From Acidimicrobiaceae bacterium (GTDB taxonomy: Bacteria; Actinomycetota; Acidimicrobiia; Acidimicrobiales; Aldehydirespiratoraceae): a stretch of DNA of 19,419 nucleotides. Under the pieces are notes generated by a model. It had not been told where the DNA came from. It made no database searches and saw only the letters and a program-made list of their open reading frames with translations. Where the stretch lies: the NCBI GenBank assembly GCA_009840695.1, contig VXNG01000259.1, forward strand, positions 1 through 19,419, read 5' to 3'. This document shows positions 7,163 through 13,962 of this stretch, in pieces. The translations under genes and the position numbers were made by a program. Each line of letters begins with the position of its first letter. The first letter of the stretch is position 1.

Positions 7163-8698
7163 CTACCGGCTCGAGAGACTGTCGTGGAGGGTGTGATAGT
7201 ACGGGTAGAGCATGCCCGGCCGCGGGTCGTAGCCACTGAACCGGGAATCCCATACCCAGACATCGTCAGGCGTGAGCAGCGGAATATAGGGAAGGTCCTT
7301 CGCGAACGCCTGTTGAGCCCGACTCGCCGCGGTGTGGAGATCGTCCAGGGTCTCGGCCCGGGTCCACGCATCGAAGGCATCGTCGAGTGGCGGGCTCGAT
7401 GCGTTCGACCAGTTCAGGAACGGACGCTTATCGCTCGCACAGAATCCGATCAGGGCGTCCATCGGATCCTGCCAGAGCCACTTGTTGATCGTGCAAGCGG
7501 GATCGTCCCGGCAGGCCTCGTAGTACTCGACGAACGGCTTGTAGAACTCGAAGCGAAGATCGACACCGATGTCCGCGAGTTGGGGGGCGACGATCGCACT
7601 GACTCGCCGGAAAGTCTCGTCGTCCTGGACGACGCATGGAAAAGACATGCGATGCCCGTCGCGCTGTCGAATCCCGTCGGCGCCGACTGCGAACCCCGCA
7701 GCATCCAGGAGAGAACCGGCCTGCCGAGAATCGAAGTCGCCCCGGGCGTCGATACTCGGGTCATAGAACTCGAGATTCGGCGGTAACGGACCCCACGTCG
7801 GCGAACCACAGCCCGCCAACGCAGTTGCGACGATCTCCTCGCGGTCGAGAGCAAGATAGAAGGCCTGGCGCACTCGCAGGTCGTCGAACCCGAGGTCACT
7901 GTGCTCCCAGTTCAACGTCAGGTACATGCTCGCCGGCTGCGAGTACCGGAACGTCTTGTAGCGCGGATCGTCCGCAAGTCGGGCGACTTGATCGGCCGGC
8001 GGGGCGTGGATGCAGTCGAGTTCGCCGGCTTCGAGCATGGCTAGACGCTCCGACTCGCCGAGCACGGCAACCCACTCAATGCGGTCAGGCATGTCCGCCG
8101 ACGGTTGAGCGAACATCGGCGCTGACGGACGCGCGTACCCGTCCCAGCGTTCGGCCGCGACTCGCTCCTCTGACCAGGAGACGACGCGATACGGACCGGT
8201 ACCGTCGACAACCGCCGATCCAAAATCCTCCCCGTACTCGCGCCGGCCGGCCTCGTTGTGGATCAAGGTGTGCGGTCCCCACAGCAGTGAAGCCACCCGA
8301 GCGCTCGGGTGGTGCAGCGAGAAGCGCAGCGTCTCTGAATCGGCCAGCGTCACGTCGCTTACCGCGTTCCAGTACGAGTCATCACCCGACTCTGCGAGGG
8401 CAGTCCGAATGGCGTTGAGTGCCGCCAGGACGGCCGGCGCGTCGCATGGTGCCCCTGAGTGGAAGGTGACGTTCGGTCTGATCTTCATCAGCCACTCGGT
8501 GCCGTCCGCATTGATCTGCCATGAATCGACAAGCAGCCCCACCGGCTGCGAATCGGTGCCCTTGGCCAGTGGCGACTCGTAGGCCGCCAGCGCGGGAGGG
8601 TCGATGTGGTCCGACATCGGATGGAGGGCAGAGAACTCGTACTCGAACCCCTCCCTGAAGACCAGTTCTCCGCCCATGGTCGTGCCGCTAGCCATCAT
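7163..8698 (-). CDS. Solute-binding-protein homologue (SBP_bac_5 family) with no signal peptide
   Basis: A 511-residue relative of the downstream lipoprotein SBP. It follows the same block order: GGELVFREGFEYE at the start, WLMKIRPNVTFHSGAPCDA, VDGTGPYRVVSW, DDLRVRQAFYLALDREEIV, and a C-terminal LPYIPLLTPDDVWVW...LYPYYHTLHD that parallels LPFIPIYTPNTVWV...LYPFYNDVW in the paralogue. Unlike a normal SBP it begins directly in the mature domain: no hydrophobic stretch, twin-Arg or lipobox. An in-frame TGA lies five codons upstream of the ATG-ATG start, so a hidden leader in this frame is excluded; a G-run just before the ATGs is the SD. It is followed by 95 bp holding the next promoter. Either it works in the cytosol, for example as a ligand sensor or scavenger, or the leader was lost. 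Fold confidence is high; function is unknown. Confidence 0.88.
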   Translation of the reverse strand: MMASGTTMGGELVFREGFEYEFSALHPMSDHIDPPALAAYESPLAKGTDSQPVGLLVDSWQINADGTEWLMKIRPNVTFHSGAPCDAPAVLAALNAIRTALAESGDDSYWNAVSDVTLADSETLRFSLHHPSARVASLLWGPHTLIHNEAGRREYGEDFGSAVVDGTGPYRVVSWSEERVAAERWDGYARPSAPMFAQPSADMPDRIEWVAVLGESERLAMLEAGELDCIHAPPADQVARLADDPRYKTFRYSQPASMYLTLNWEHSDLGFDDLRVRQAFYLALDREEIVATALAGCGSPTWGPLPPNLEFYDPSIDARGDFDSRQAGSLLDAAGFAVGADGIRQRDGHRMSFPCVVQDDETFRRVSAIVAPQLADIGVDLRFEFYKPFVEYYEACRDDPACTINKWLWQDPMDALIGFCASDKRPFLNWSNASSPPLDDAFDAWTRAETLDDLHTAASRAQQAFAKDLPYIPLLTPDDVWVWDSRFSGYDPRPGMLYPYYHTLHDSLSSR

Positions 8699-8739
8699 TC
8701 CCCCTGTCGCTCACACGAGGTTGGGCGGAAGCCCGATCC

Positions 8740-9534
8740 TTAAGCCAGTTCGTCTGCCAACGGGTAGACGTTCGCCGTCAGTCCCCCGTCGACGACGATG
8801 TTCTGGCCGGTGGTGTAGGCGCCGTCGGCCGACGCCAGGTAGGCGTAGGTGCCCGCGATCTCCTCCGGCAGACCCAGCCGGTTCATAGGCACCATCGGCC
8901 AGCTCTCCCGGGCGGCCTGCATGGCCTCCTCGCTGCCGAGCAGTGCCAGCGACATGGGGGTGTCGAGCGGGCCGGGACTGATGCAGTTCACCCGTATGCC
9001 GTGCTCCACCAGTTCGATGGCCATCGTCTTGACGAGGCTGATGATGCCGGCCTTCGACACGCCGTAGTGGGCGTCGCCGGTCGACGCGAACACACCCGAG
9101 ATCGACGCGGTGTACAGGATCGTGCCACCGTTGCCGGCGGCCACCATCGCTCGGGCTGCGGCCTGGCCCAGCACGAACGACGCTGTGAGGTTGATGTCGA
9201 CGATCCGGTACCACTCGTCCAGTTCCAGATCCAGGAAGTCGTGAATCGAGTCGGCGCCGGCGTTGCTGACCAGCACGTCGAGGCGGCCGTCGCCCCGCAC
9301 CGCCTCGTCCACTGCCCGCTGGCAGTCAGGCGGGTTGGAGACGTCGCCGACCACAGTTCGGGGCTCGGTGCCGATCTCGGCCAGTTCGGCGGCGACGCCG
9401 GCGATGCGCTCGGCGTCCTTGTCGAACAGCGTGATCCGGGCTGCTCCCTCCTGCGCGAAGCGGTGCGCGGTGGCCCGCCCGACGCCGCTCGCTCCCCCGC
9501 TGATCAACGCAGAGATGCCGTCGAGTCGTTGCAT
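8740..9534 (-). CDS. Short-chain dehydrogenase/reductase (NAD-type, complete catalytic tetrad)
   Basis: Classical SDR of 264 residues, a soluble oxidoreductase acting on an alcohol or ketone. Visible motifs are the nucleotide-binding SGGASGVG (12-19), an acidic Asp38 at the end of strand 2 (preference for NAD over NADP), VVGDVSN with Asp64, SNAG (90-93), and the catalytic residues Asn115, Ser144, Tyr157 (HYGVSK) and Lys161. The C-terminal PGPLDTPM and GQNIVVDGG segments are also typical. The start is the ATG at 9534 with GGAG 8 nt upstream. It lies 41 bp before the leaderless SBP gene and 108 bp after the EthD-like gene, all on the same strand, so it is probably part of the same transcription unit and handles an intermediate of the imported compound. 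The substrate is unknown. Confidence 0.93.
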   Translation of the reverse strand: MQRLDGISALISGGASGVGRATAHRFAQEGAARITLFDKDAERIAGVAAELAEIGTEPRTVVGDVSNPPDCQRAVDEAVRGDGRLDVLVSNAGADSIHDFLDLELDEWYRIVDINLTASFVLGQAAARAMVAAGNGGTILYTASISGVFASTGDAHYGVSKAGIISLVKTMAIELVEHGIRVNCISPGPLDTPMSLALLGSEEAMQAARESWPMVPMNRLGLPEEIAGTYAYLASADGAYTTGQNIVVDGGLTANVYPLADELA

Positions 9535-9555
9535 TTTGTGGTCTCCTTTCGCGCG

Positions 9556-9589
9556 CCGGCGGCTATACGGCAGCCGGTTCGCGGGTCAT
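9556..9589 (-). promoter_or_regulatory. Weak candidate promoter and dyad before the SDR gene
   Basis: On the minus strand ATGACC (9589-9584), a 16-bp spacer and TATAGC (9567-9562) resemble a weak promoter close to the SDR start. An imperfect dyad with CCGGC/GCCGG arms (9556-9560 and 9573-9577) covers the -10-like box. The shared 15-nt element seen at the other two promoters is absent. Sequence resemblance only. Confidence 0.22.
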
Positions 9590-9613
9590 GAGGTCGTGTA
9601 AAGGTCCCGGCGG

Positions 9614-9628
9614 CGTCTCCAGGAGACG
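9614..9628 (-). other. Perfect palindrome in the EthD-SDR gap
   Basis: CGTCTCC-A-GGAGACG is a perfect dyad 15 bp after the EthD-like stop. As RNA it would make a short tight hairpin with about 5 bp of usable stem. It is GC-rich but has no following U-run, so it may be a weak pause or processing site, or an operator, rather than a clear terminator. Confidence 0.35.
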
Positions 9629-9642
9629 GGGGCCTACCCGCA

Positions 9643-10338
9643 TCAATCCCCGTTCGAGTCGAACATGCCCCGACCGGTGGCGGGCGGTTCAACGACCACC
9701 TGCTCATAGGTGAACCAGAACTGGCCGTCGGTCCTTGCGTAGTTGGCTACGTCCTCCCAAGCCTTCGCCGCCAGCGGATGCTCGTTGGCGCTGGCCTGAG
9801 CATCGCGGTTCGGATACCACAACTCGATGAACGCATCGACGGTGCGCTCGACCGGCATGCTCACCGTCTCGCGGACCCGGGACACCACATAACCCGAACT
9901 GCCCGGAATCGACGCCGAGATGGGCGCGTGTACCGTCTTCCAATAGTCGAAGAACCCCTCGGTAGTGAAGTCCTCCCGCTTCGCGGCCGTCCCGAACAGG
10001 TTCAACCGGGAATGCTCCCCCGACGGCTTGCGATCGACCGGCTCCAAGAACACGATCTCCTCGACACGCCAACTCGACACCTTCGCGCCGACCGCACCGG
10101 TGAGATGAGCAAGAACCGACTCCGTATCGGCTCCAGCGGAACTGTCGATCCACGCCTGCACCACCGCGATGGTCTCCGGCGGACCGGACAGCGACTCGGT
10201 CAGGTTGCTCACGGTCAGACCGACCAGCCCCGCGGCCCCGTCGGCACCCTCCACCAGCCGACCGACCGCGTCTTCACGTTCACTCGGCGTCACCGCGTGG
10301 TCGGCATCCAGCAGGACCACATACTTCTCTACAGTCAT
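9643..10338 (-). CDS. EthD-domain protein (dimeric alpha/beta-barrel fold, probably two fused halves)
   Basis: A 231-residue protein whose C-terminal half (about 112-215) resembles the EthD family: LFGTAAKREDFTTEGFFDYW, KTVHAPISASIPGSSGYVVSRV, then DAFIELWYPNRDAQASANEHPL and AKAWEDVANY. His137 in the VHAP segment is the conserved family position. The N-terminal half (5-100: YVVLLDADHAVTP, VSNLTE, AVVQAWID) looks like a diverged second ferredoxin-like half, so one chain could make its own barrel. EthD proteins are small proteins of oxidative degradation clusters, some of unproven function. The ATG at 10338 has GGGGAG about 7 nt upstream and a near-consensus promoter about 45 bp before it. It heads a same-strand run with an SDR and the Opp transporter and is probably the first gene of that unit. 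Whether it is an enzyme cannot be told. Confidence 0.8.
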   Translation of the reverse strand: MTVEKYVVLLDADHAVTPSEREDAVGRLVEGADGAAGLVGLTVSNLTESLSGPPETIAVVQAWIDSSAGADTESVLAHLTGAVGAKVSSWRVEEIVFLEPVDRKPSGEHSRLNLFGTAAKREDFTTEGFFDYWKTVHAPISASIPGSSGYVVSRVRETVSMPVERTVDAFIELWYPNRDAQASANEHPLAAKAWEDVANYARTDGQFWFTYEQVVVEPPATGRGMFDSNGD

Positions 10339-10381
10339 ATCTCGCTCCCCCTAGCGAATTGCACGCAACGAGACCGTAGGA

Positions 10382-10410
10382 ATTAAAGGACGCAAGAATC
10401 GTGTTGTCAA
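10382..10410 (-). promoter_or_regulatory. Near-consensus sigma-70-type promoter before the EthD-like gene
   Basis: The minus strand reads TTGACA (10410-10405), a 17-bp spacer and TTTAAT (10387-10382). That is six of six and five of six matches to consensus, with an expected start about 37 nt before the ATG at 10338. The AT-rich -10 stands out in this GC-rich region. A second overlapping candidate, CTGACA (10426-10421), 17 bp, CACGAT (10403-10398), aligns with the layout of the SBP promoter. The -35 lies 12 bp past the stop of the propeller lipoprotein gene, so the downstream genes can be expressed without it. Confidence 0.7.
10392..10406 (-). repeat. Shared 15-nt promoter element, copy 2
   Basis: Minus-strand CAACACGATTCTTGC differs at one position from the copy at 7126-7112. 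Here it falls in the spacer of the near-consensus promoter and on the -10-like box of the alternative overlapping one. A protein bound here would block the EthD-like gene's promoter, which fits an operator shared with the SBP promoter. Confidence 0.5.
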
Positions 10411-10422
10411 GATGGACGCGTG

Positions 10423-12168
10423 TCAGTTCGCCGCGTCGCACCCGGGACCACTGAGGTCGCGAAGCTCGAGCCGTCCACCCTGTTGAACGAAGCGGTAGGA
10501 ATAGCCGCCTTCGACAGCCTGGAATATGGATACTCCTTCGTGGCTCTCGACACGGACCTCATAGGTATGGTCTGCGTCGGGCAGCCACAACAATGCCGGA
10601 ATCCGGCTCGTACCAAGGAACACTGTCGACGTTCCGAAACGATCCTCCGAGACCACTGTCTCGCCGTCATGGAGCGCAACCGTCCCCCCGTATGACCCGT
10701 CCACATCAACACCAACCCAGTTGCAGCCCGTGACTGTCGTGTTCTCCAAGACTCTGACCGGGACGCCCGAGCCACCCAGGAACAGGTCCAGGTCGCCGTC
10801 ATTGTCAAAGTCCGCGGCCTGTAGAGACCGAGCCGAAGGTGGTTGACCACCGCCTATCTCGACCTTGATCTCATCAAATCCTGATCCATCTCCGAGACCT
10901 CTCCACGCAAGCACGGGGTCGGTTGCATAGCCGCTCTCGTCAAGGGGCGCACCGCCGAAGCCCTCCGGGAAGTACATTCCGGCGGCCGCGACAAGATCAT
11001 CGTGGCCATCGTGATCGAAGTCGTCGCGAATGATCCCCCAGCCCCATCCGCCGGCCGCGATTCCCAGAGCCGAAGCCTCATCCTCGGGCGGCGCGCCTGC
11101 GGTGTTGACGTAGGCACGGTTACCCGACAGGCCGGCGCCGCAAGCGCCGAACGGGCACGGCGGGGGCGCGAAGATCGATGTCACGAGCCAGTCATCGATG
11201 CCGTCCGCGTTGAGGTCGGTGACCAAGCCGCCCATGCCGTTCTCGTCGGTGAGCGAGGCTTGGACCTCGTCGTCGAGCCGGAACGTGCCCGCTGCGGACC
11301 CGAAAGCGATAAGCGACGTGTTGTAGTCGCTGGCCAGCAGGACGTCGTTGTGGCCATCCAGGTCGAAGTCGGAGACATTGACAGTGAAGCCGTAGCCGGT
11401 CGTGGCAATCTCGTCCAGGCGACTCGAGCTGGTCGCATCGATGAACGTCCCCGGCTGCGCTCGGTCGCCGCGGAAATAGCGGGTCGTCGGCTCACCGGTT
11501 GCGTTGAGAGCGGCTCCGGCCCGCCACTCGGTGACGATGATGTCGAGCTGACCGTCAGCGTCGACATCAGTTACGACCGCACTCGTACCCAGGAGTGCCT
11601 GACCATCGCTTCTTGTGCCGCTCACGCCACGACTTCGGGCCTGTTCGACAAAGCCTGCCTGCCCATCATTGATGAGCAGAAAGTGCTGCTGGGTCCCGTA
11701 CCCGGCTATGAAGATGTCGGCATCGCCGTCGTTGTCAATGTCTCCAATGGCGATTCCGTTGCCGGTCACCTCCTCGGGGATATCCACCTGTCGGTAGGTG
11801 CCGTCGTTGGAGCGATACACACCCACGAAGACGGGTAGGCCGGCGCGCGTGCCAACGACGTCGATCCAGCCGTCGCGATTGAGGTCAGCCAGCGCGACGC
11901 CTCCCGTCATGGAGTCGATCATGCAACCCATGCCCCCGCTGGTGACGCCAACCAAGTCGAGCATGCACGGATCCGAGTATCCCGTTCCATAGGATTCGGT
12001 TGGCAGGCCGAGGTCGCGGGTTATGTCGGCAAAGGAGAGACTGCGCTCTCCCGGATCCTCGAGCGACTCGCTCAGATTCTCCGGCGAACGAACCCCGGAA
12101 CACGCGGCAGCCAGCACCGCCAACCCCGCAAGAAGGCACGTTGCCCACCGGCTCGCAACGATGTTCAC
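10423..12168 (-). CDS. VCBS/FG-GAP repeat beta-propeller lipoprotein with ASPIC/UnbV-like tail
   Basis: A predicted surface lipoprotein of 581 residues. The signal peptide has Arg7, a hydrophobic core CLLAGLAVLA and the lipobox AAAC with Cys23. Seven Asp-rich calcium-loop motifs follow: DLNRDG (~95), DIDNDGD (~143), DVDADG (~201), DFDLDG (~267), DLNADG (~318), DFDHDG (~383) and DFDNDGD (~453). Their spacing of 48-70 residues fits a seven-bladed, integrin-like propeller. After the last loop, WVGVDVDGSYGGTVALHDG through LLWLPDADHTYEVRV resembles an ASPIC/UnbV-type domain. I prefer the GTG at 12168, with GGAG 5 nt upstream and a proper signal peptide, over the GTG at 12198, where AGGA touches the start. 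Such proteins bind polymers, proteins or cells outside the cell. A link to the downstream transporter is possible but unproven, since the next gene has its own promoter. Confidence 0.88.
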   Translation of the reverse strand: MNIVASRWATCLLAGLAVLAAACSGVRSPENLSESLEDPGERSLSFADITRDLGLPTESYGTGYSDPCMLDLVGVTSGGMGCMIDSMTGGVALADLNRDGWIDVVGTRAGLPVFVGVYRSNDGTYRQVDIPEEVTGNGIAIGDIDNDGDADIFIAGYGTQQHFLLINDGQAGFVEQARSRGVSGTRSDGQALLGTSAVVTDVDADGQLDIIVTEWRAGAALNATGEPTTRYFRGDRAQPGTFIDATSSSRLDEIATTGYGFTVNVSDFDLDGHNDVLLASDYNTSLIAFGSAAGTFRLDDEVQASLTDENGMGGLVTDLNADGIDDWLVTSIFAPPPCPFGACGAGLSGNRAYVNTAGAPPEDEASALGIAAGGWGWGIIRDDFDHDGHDDLVAAAGMYFPEGFGGAPLDESGYATDPVLAWRGLGDGSGFDEIKVEIGGGQPPSARSLQAADFDNDGDLDLFLGGSGVPVRVLENTTVTGCNWVGVDVDGSYGGTVALHDGETVVSEDRFGTSTVFLGTSRIPALLWLPDADHTYEVRVESHEGVSIFQAVEGGYSYRFVQQGGRLELRDLSGPGCDAAN

Positions 12169-12310
12169 GACTGCTCCAGCATCGGCGTCAGCCAACACTC
12201 CTAAGGCCGGCGTCGACTAGGTCTCAACGCCAGCCAAGCCCCCTGAGGACAATAGACTAGCCGAACGCTGGGGCGAGGGCGGGGTCGTCCCTGAGCATGC
12301 GGGGGCTTGC
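12169..12310. other. Divergent intergenic region
   Basis: This 142-bp region separates the propeller lipoprotein gene (-) from the amidohydrolase gene (+), so both must start here. A TAGACT hexamer at 12253-12258 could be a -10 box for the plus strand, but no -35 sits 17 bp upstream. I see no convincing promoter on the minus strand and no long dyad. CCCTGAG occurs twice (about 12241 and 12289), which may be chance. Confidence 0.5.
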
Positions 12311-12313
12311 ATG
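12296..12313 (+). promoter_or_regulatory. Small hairpin over the amidohydrolase RBS and start
   Basis: CATGC (12296-12300) and GCATG (12309-12313) are complementary and flank GGGGGCTT, so the SD-like G-run lies in the loop and the ATG in the right arm. Only five base pairs form, so it could modestly slow initiation or be chance. Confidence 0.3.
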
Positions 12314-13960
12314 GCTGACATCACGGTGTTCGTGGCCCGCACAGTGCGAACCATGGAGCCGTCGCTGCCGGTGGCGGAGGCGGTAGCAGTCCGAGACGGC
12401 CGGATCGTGGAGGTCGGCACCCTCGACACGATGCGCCCGTGGCTGGAGTCGCACAGCCACGAGATCGACGACACGTTCAAGGACCACTGCATCATGCCGG
12501 GGTTCGTCGACCCCCACCTGCATCCCTCCATGGCCGCCATCCTGCTGCCGATGCACTTCACCACCGCCGTCGGATGGGACCTCCCGTGGGAGGACATCGG
12601 GCCCGTAAGGGACGAGGAACAGTTCCGCGCCCGCATGGTCAGCCTCGACGCCGCCCTGGCTCCCGGCGAGCCGCTGTTCGCCTTCGGCCACCACCCCATC
12701 TGGCACGGCCCCATCGACCGCAGCGCTCTCAACGCGATATCGACGATCCGGCCGATCGTGGCGTGGCACCGCGGCTACCACTCGATCACGGTGAACGACG
12801 CCTGCCTGCGGTGGATGGACCTCGACACTGCGACCGCCGGCCGTCACCCTCAGGTCGACCTCGACGCGGGCAAGTTCTTCGAGACCGGCCTCAACGTCGC
12901 GCTGCGCCACCTGCGGGGCTACCTCCTGGAGACCGAGCGGTTCCGGGCCGGGCTCGACCGGATGCGCCAGGTCATCCACCACGGCGGCCACACCACCATC
13001 GGCGACGCCGCCCTCGGCTTCTACGGGTTCGAGCAGGAGTGGGGCCACCTCCAGGACGTGATGGAACAGCCCGACACGCCGTTCCGAGTCCAGCTCATGC
13101 CCTTCGCCATGGGTCCGGAGGGCGACGAGCGCACCGACGACGAGTTCCTCGAGCGGGTCCTGGCCTACCCGTCACGCAACACCCACCGCCTGCGGTTCAG
13201 CGACCACGCCAAGATGTTCGCCGACGGCGGGTTCTTCGCCGAGCTGCTGATGCTGAAACCGCCCGGCCACCTCGACGGCCGCCACGGCGAGTGGATGACG
13301 CCCCCGGAGAGGTTCGAAGCCGTCGCCCGGGTCCTATGGAACGCCGGGCTGAAGATCCATGTGCACACCAGCGGCGACCTCGGCGTGGAGCTGGCCCTGT
13401 CCACCCTGGAGAAGCTCCAGTGGGAGCGCCCCCGCTTCGACCACCGCTTCACCTTCGAGCACTTCGGCATCTCCAGCGCCCAGCAGGTCGACCGCATGGC
13501 CGCGGTGGGAGCAGTGGCCTCGGTCAACGCCTACTACGTCTACGAGCTCTCCGAAGCGTTCGCGGCCCGGGTGGTCGGCTACGAGCGGGCGTCACAGATA
13601 TCGAGGCTCGGGTCGCTGGAGCGGGCTGGAGTGCGCTTCGCGGTGCACTCGGACTTCCCGATGGCCCCGGCCAAGCCCCTCAACAACGCCTGGGTCGCCG
13701 CCAACCGGCTCACCGAATCCGGGGCGGTAATGGGCGCCACCGAGCGGGCGTCGCTGGACGCCGCCGTCAAGGCGATCACCACCAACGCCGCCTACGTCCT
13801 CGGGCTGGAGGACGAGATCGGGTCGCTGCGCTGGGGCAAGCGAGCCGACTTCACCATCCTGGAAGCCGACCCCTACGAGGTCGGCGCCGAGGCTCTGCGG
13901 GACATCCCGATATGGGGAACGGTCTTCGAGGGCCAGAAGTTCCCGATCGCGAACAGCTAG
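12311..13960 (+). CDS. Metal-dependent amidohydrolase (YtcJ-like, Amidohydrolase_3 family)
   Basis: A 549-residue cytosolic metallohydrolase of the amidohydrolase superfamily. The N-terminal beta-sandwich segment (VFVARTVRTMEPSLPVAEAV, VRDGRIVEVG) leads into the first metal-binding motif, GFVDPHLHP with His69 and His71. Lys301 in AKMFADGGF is a candidate carbamylated metal bridge. Further ligands are seen in KIHVHTSGD (His350/His352) and FEHFG (His384), and the catalytic-type Asp448 in HSDFP. The C-terminal EIGSLRWGKRADFTILEADPY closes the sandwich domain. The family cleaves amide or other C-N bonds in varied small molecules; the substrate is not predictable. The start ATG has GGGGG about 6 nt upstream. 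The stop is 2 bp from the ATG of a COG0523 GTPase, so the two are almost certainly co-translated and the GTPase may supply its metal. Confidence 0.92.
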   Translation: MADITVFVARTVRTMEPSLPVAEAVAVRDGRIVEVGTLDTMRPWLESHSHEIDDTFKDHCIMPGFVDPHLHPSMAAILLPMHFTTAVGWDLPWEDIGPVRDEEQFRARMVSLDAALAPGEPLFAFGHHPIWHGPIDRSALNAISTIRPIVAWHRGYHSITVNDACLRWMDLDTATAGRHPQVDLDAGKFFETGLNVALRHLRGYLLETERFRAGLDRMRQVIHHGGHTTIGDAALGFYGFEQEWGHLQDVMEQPDTPFRVQLMPFAMGPEGDERTDDEFLERVLAYPSRNTHRLRFSDHAKMFADGGFFAELLMLKPPGHLDGRHGEWMTPPERFEAVARVLWNAGLKIHVHTSGDLGVELALSTLEKLQWERPRFDHRFTFEHFGISSAQQVDRMAAVGAVASVNAYYVYELSEAFAARVVGYERASQISRLGSLERAGVRFAVHSDFPMAPAKPLNNAWVAANRLTESGAVMGATERASLDAAVKAITTNAAYVLGLEDEIGSLRWGKRADFTILEADPYEVGAEALRDIPIWGTVFEGQKFPIANS

Positions 13961-13962
13961 CC

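Noticed and set aside
12439..13962. Open frame running into the COG0523 gene, giving an apparent 822-residue fusion
   Set aside because: The first ~500 codons are the amidohydrolase gene read in the wrong frame. Only the part from the ATG at 13963 is coding.
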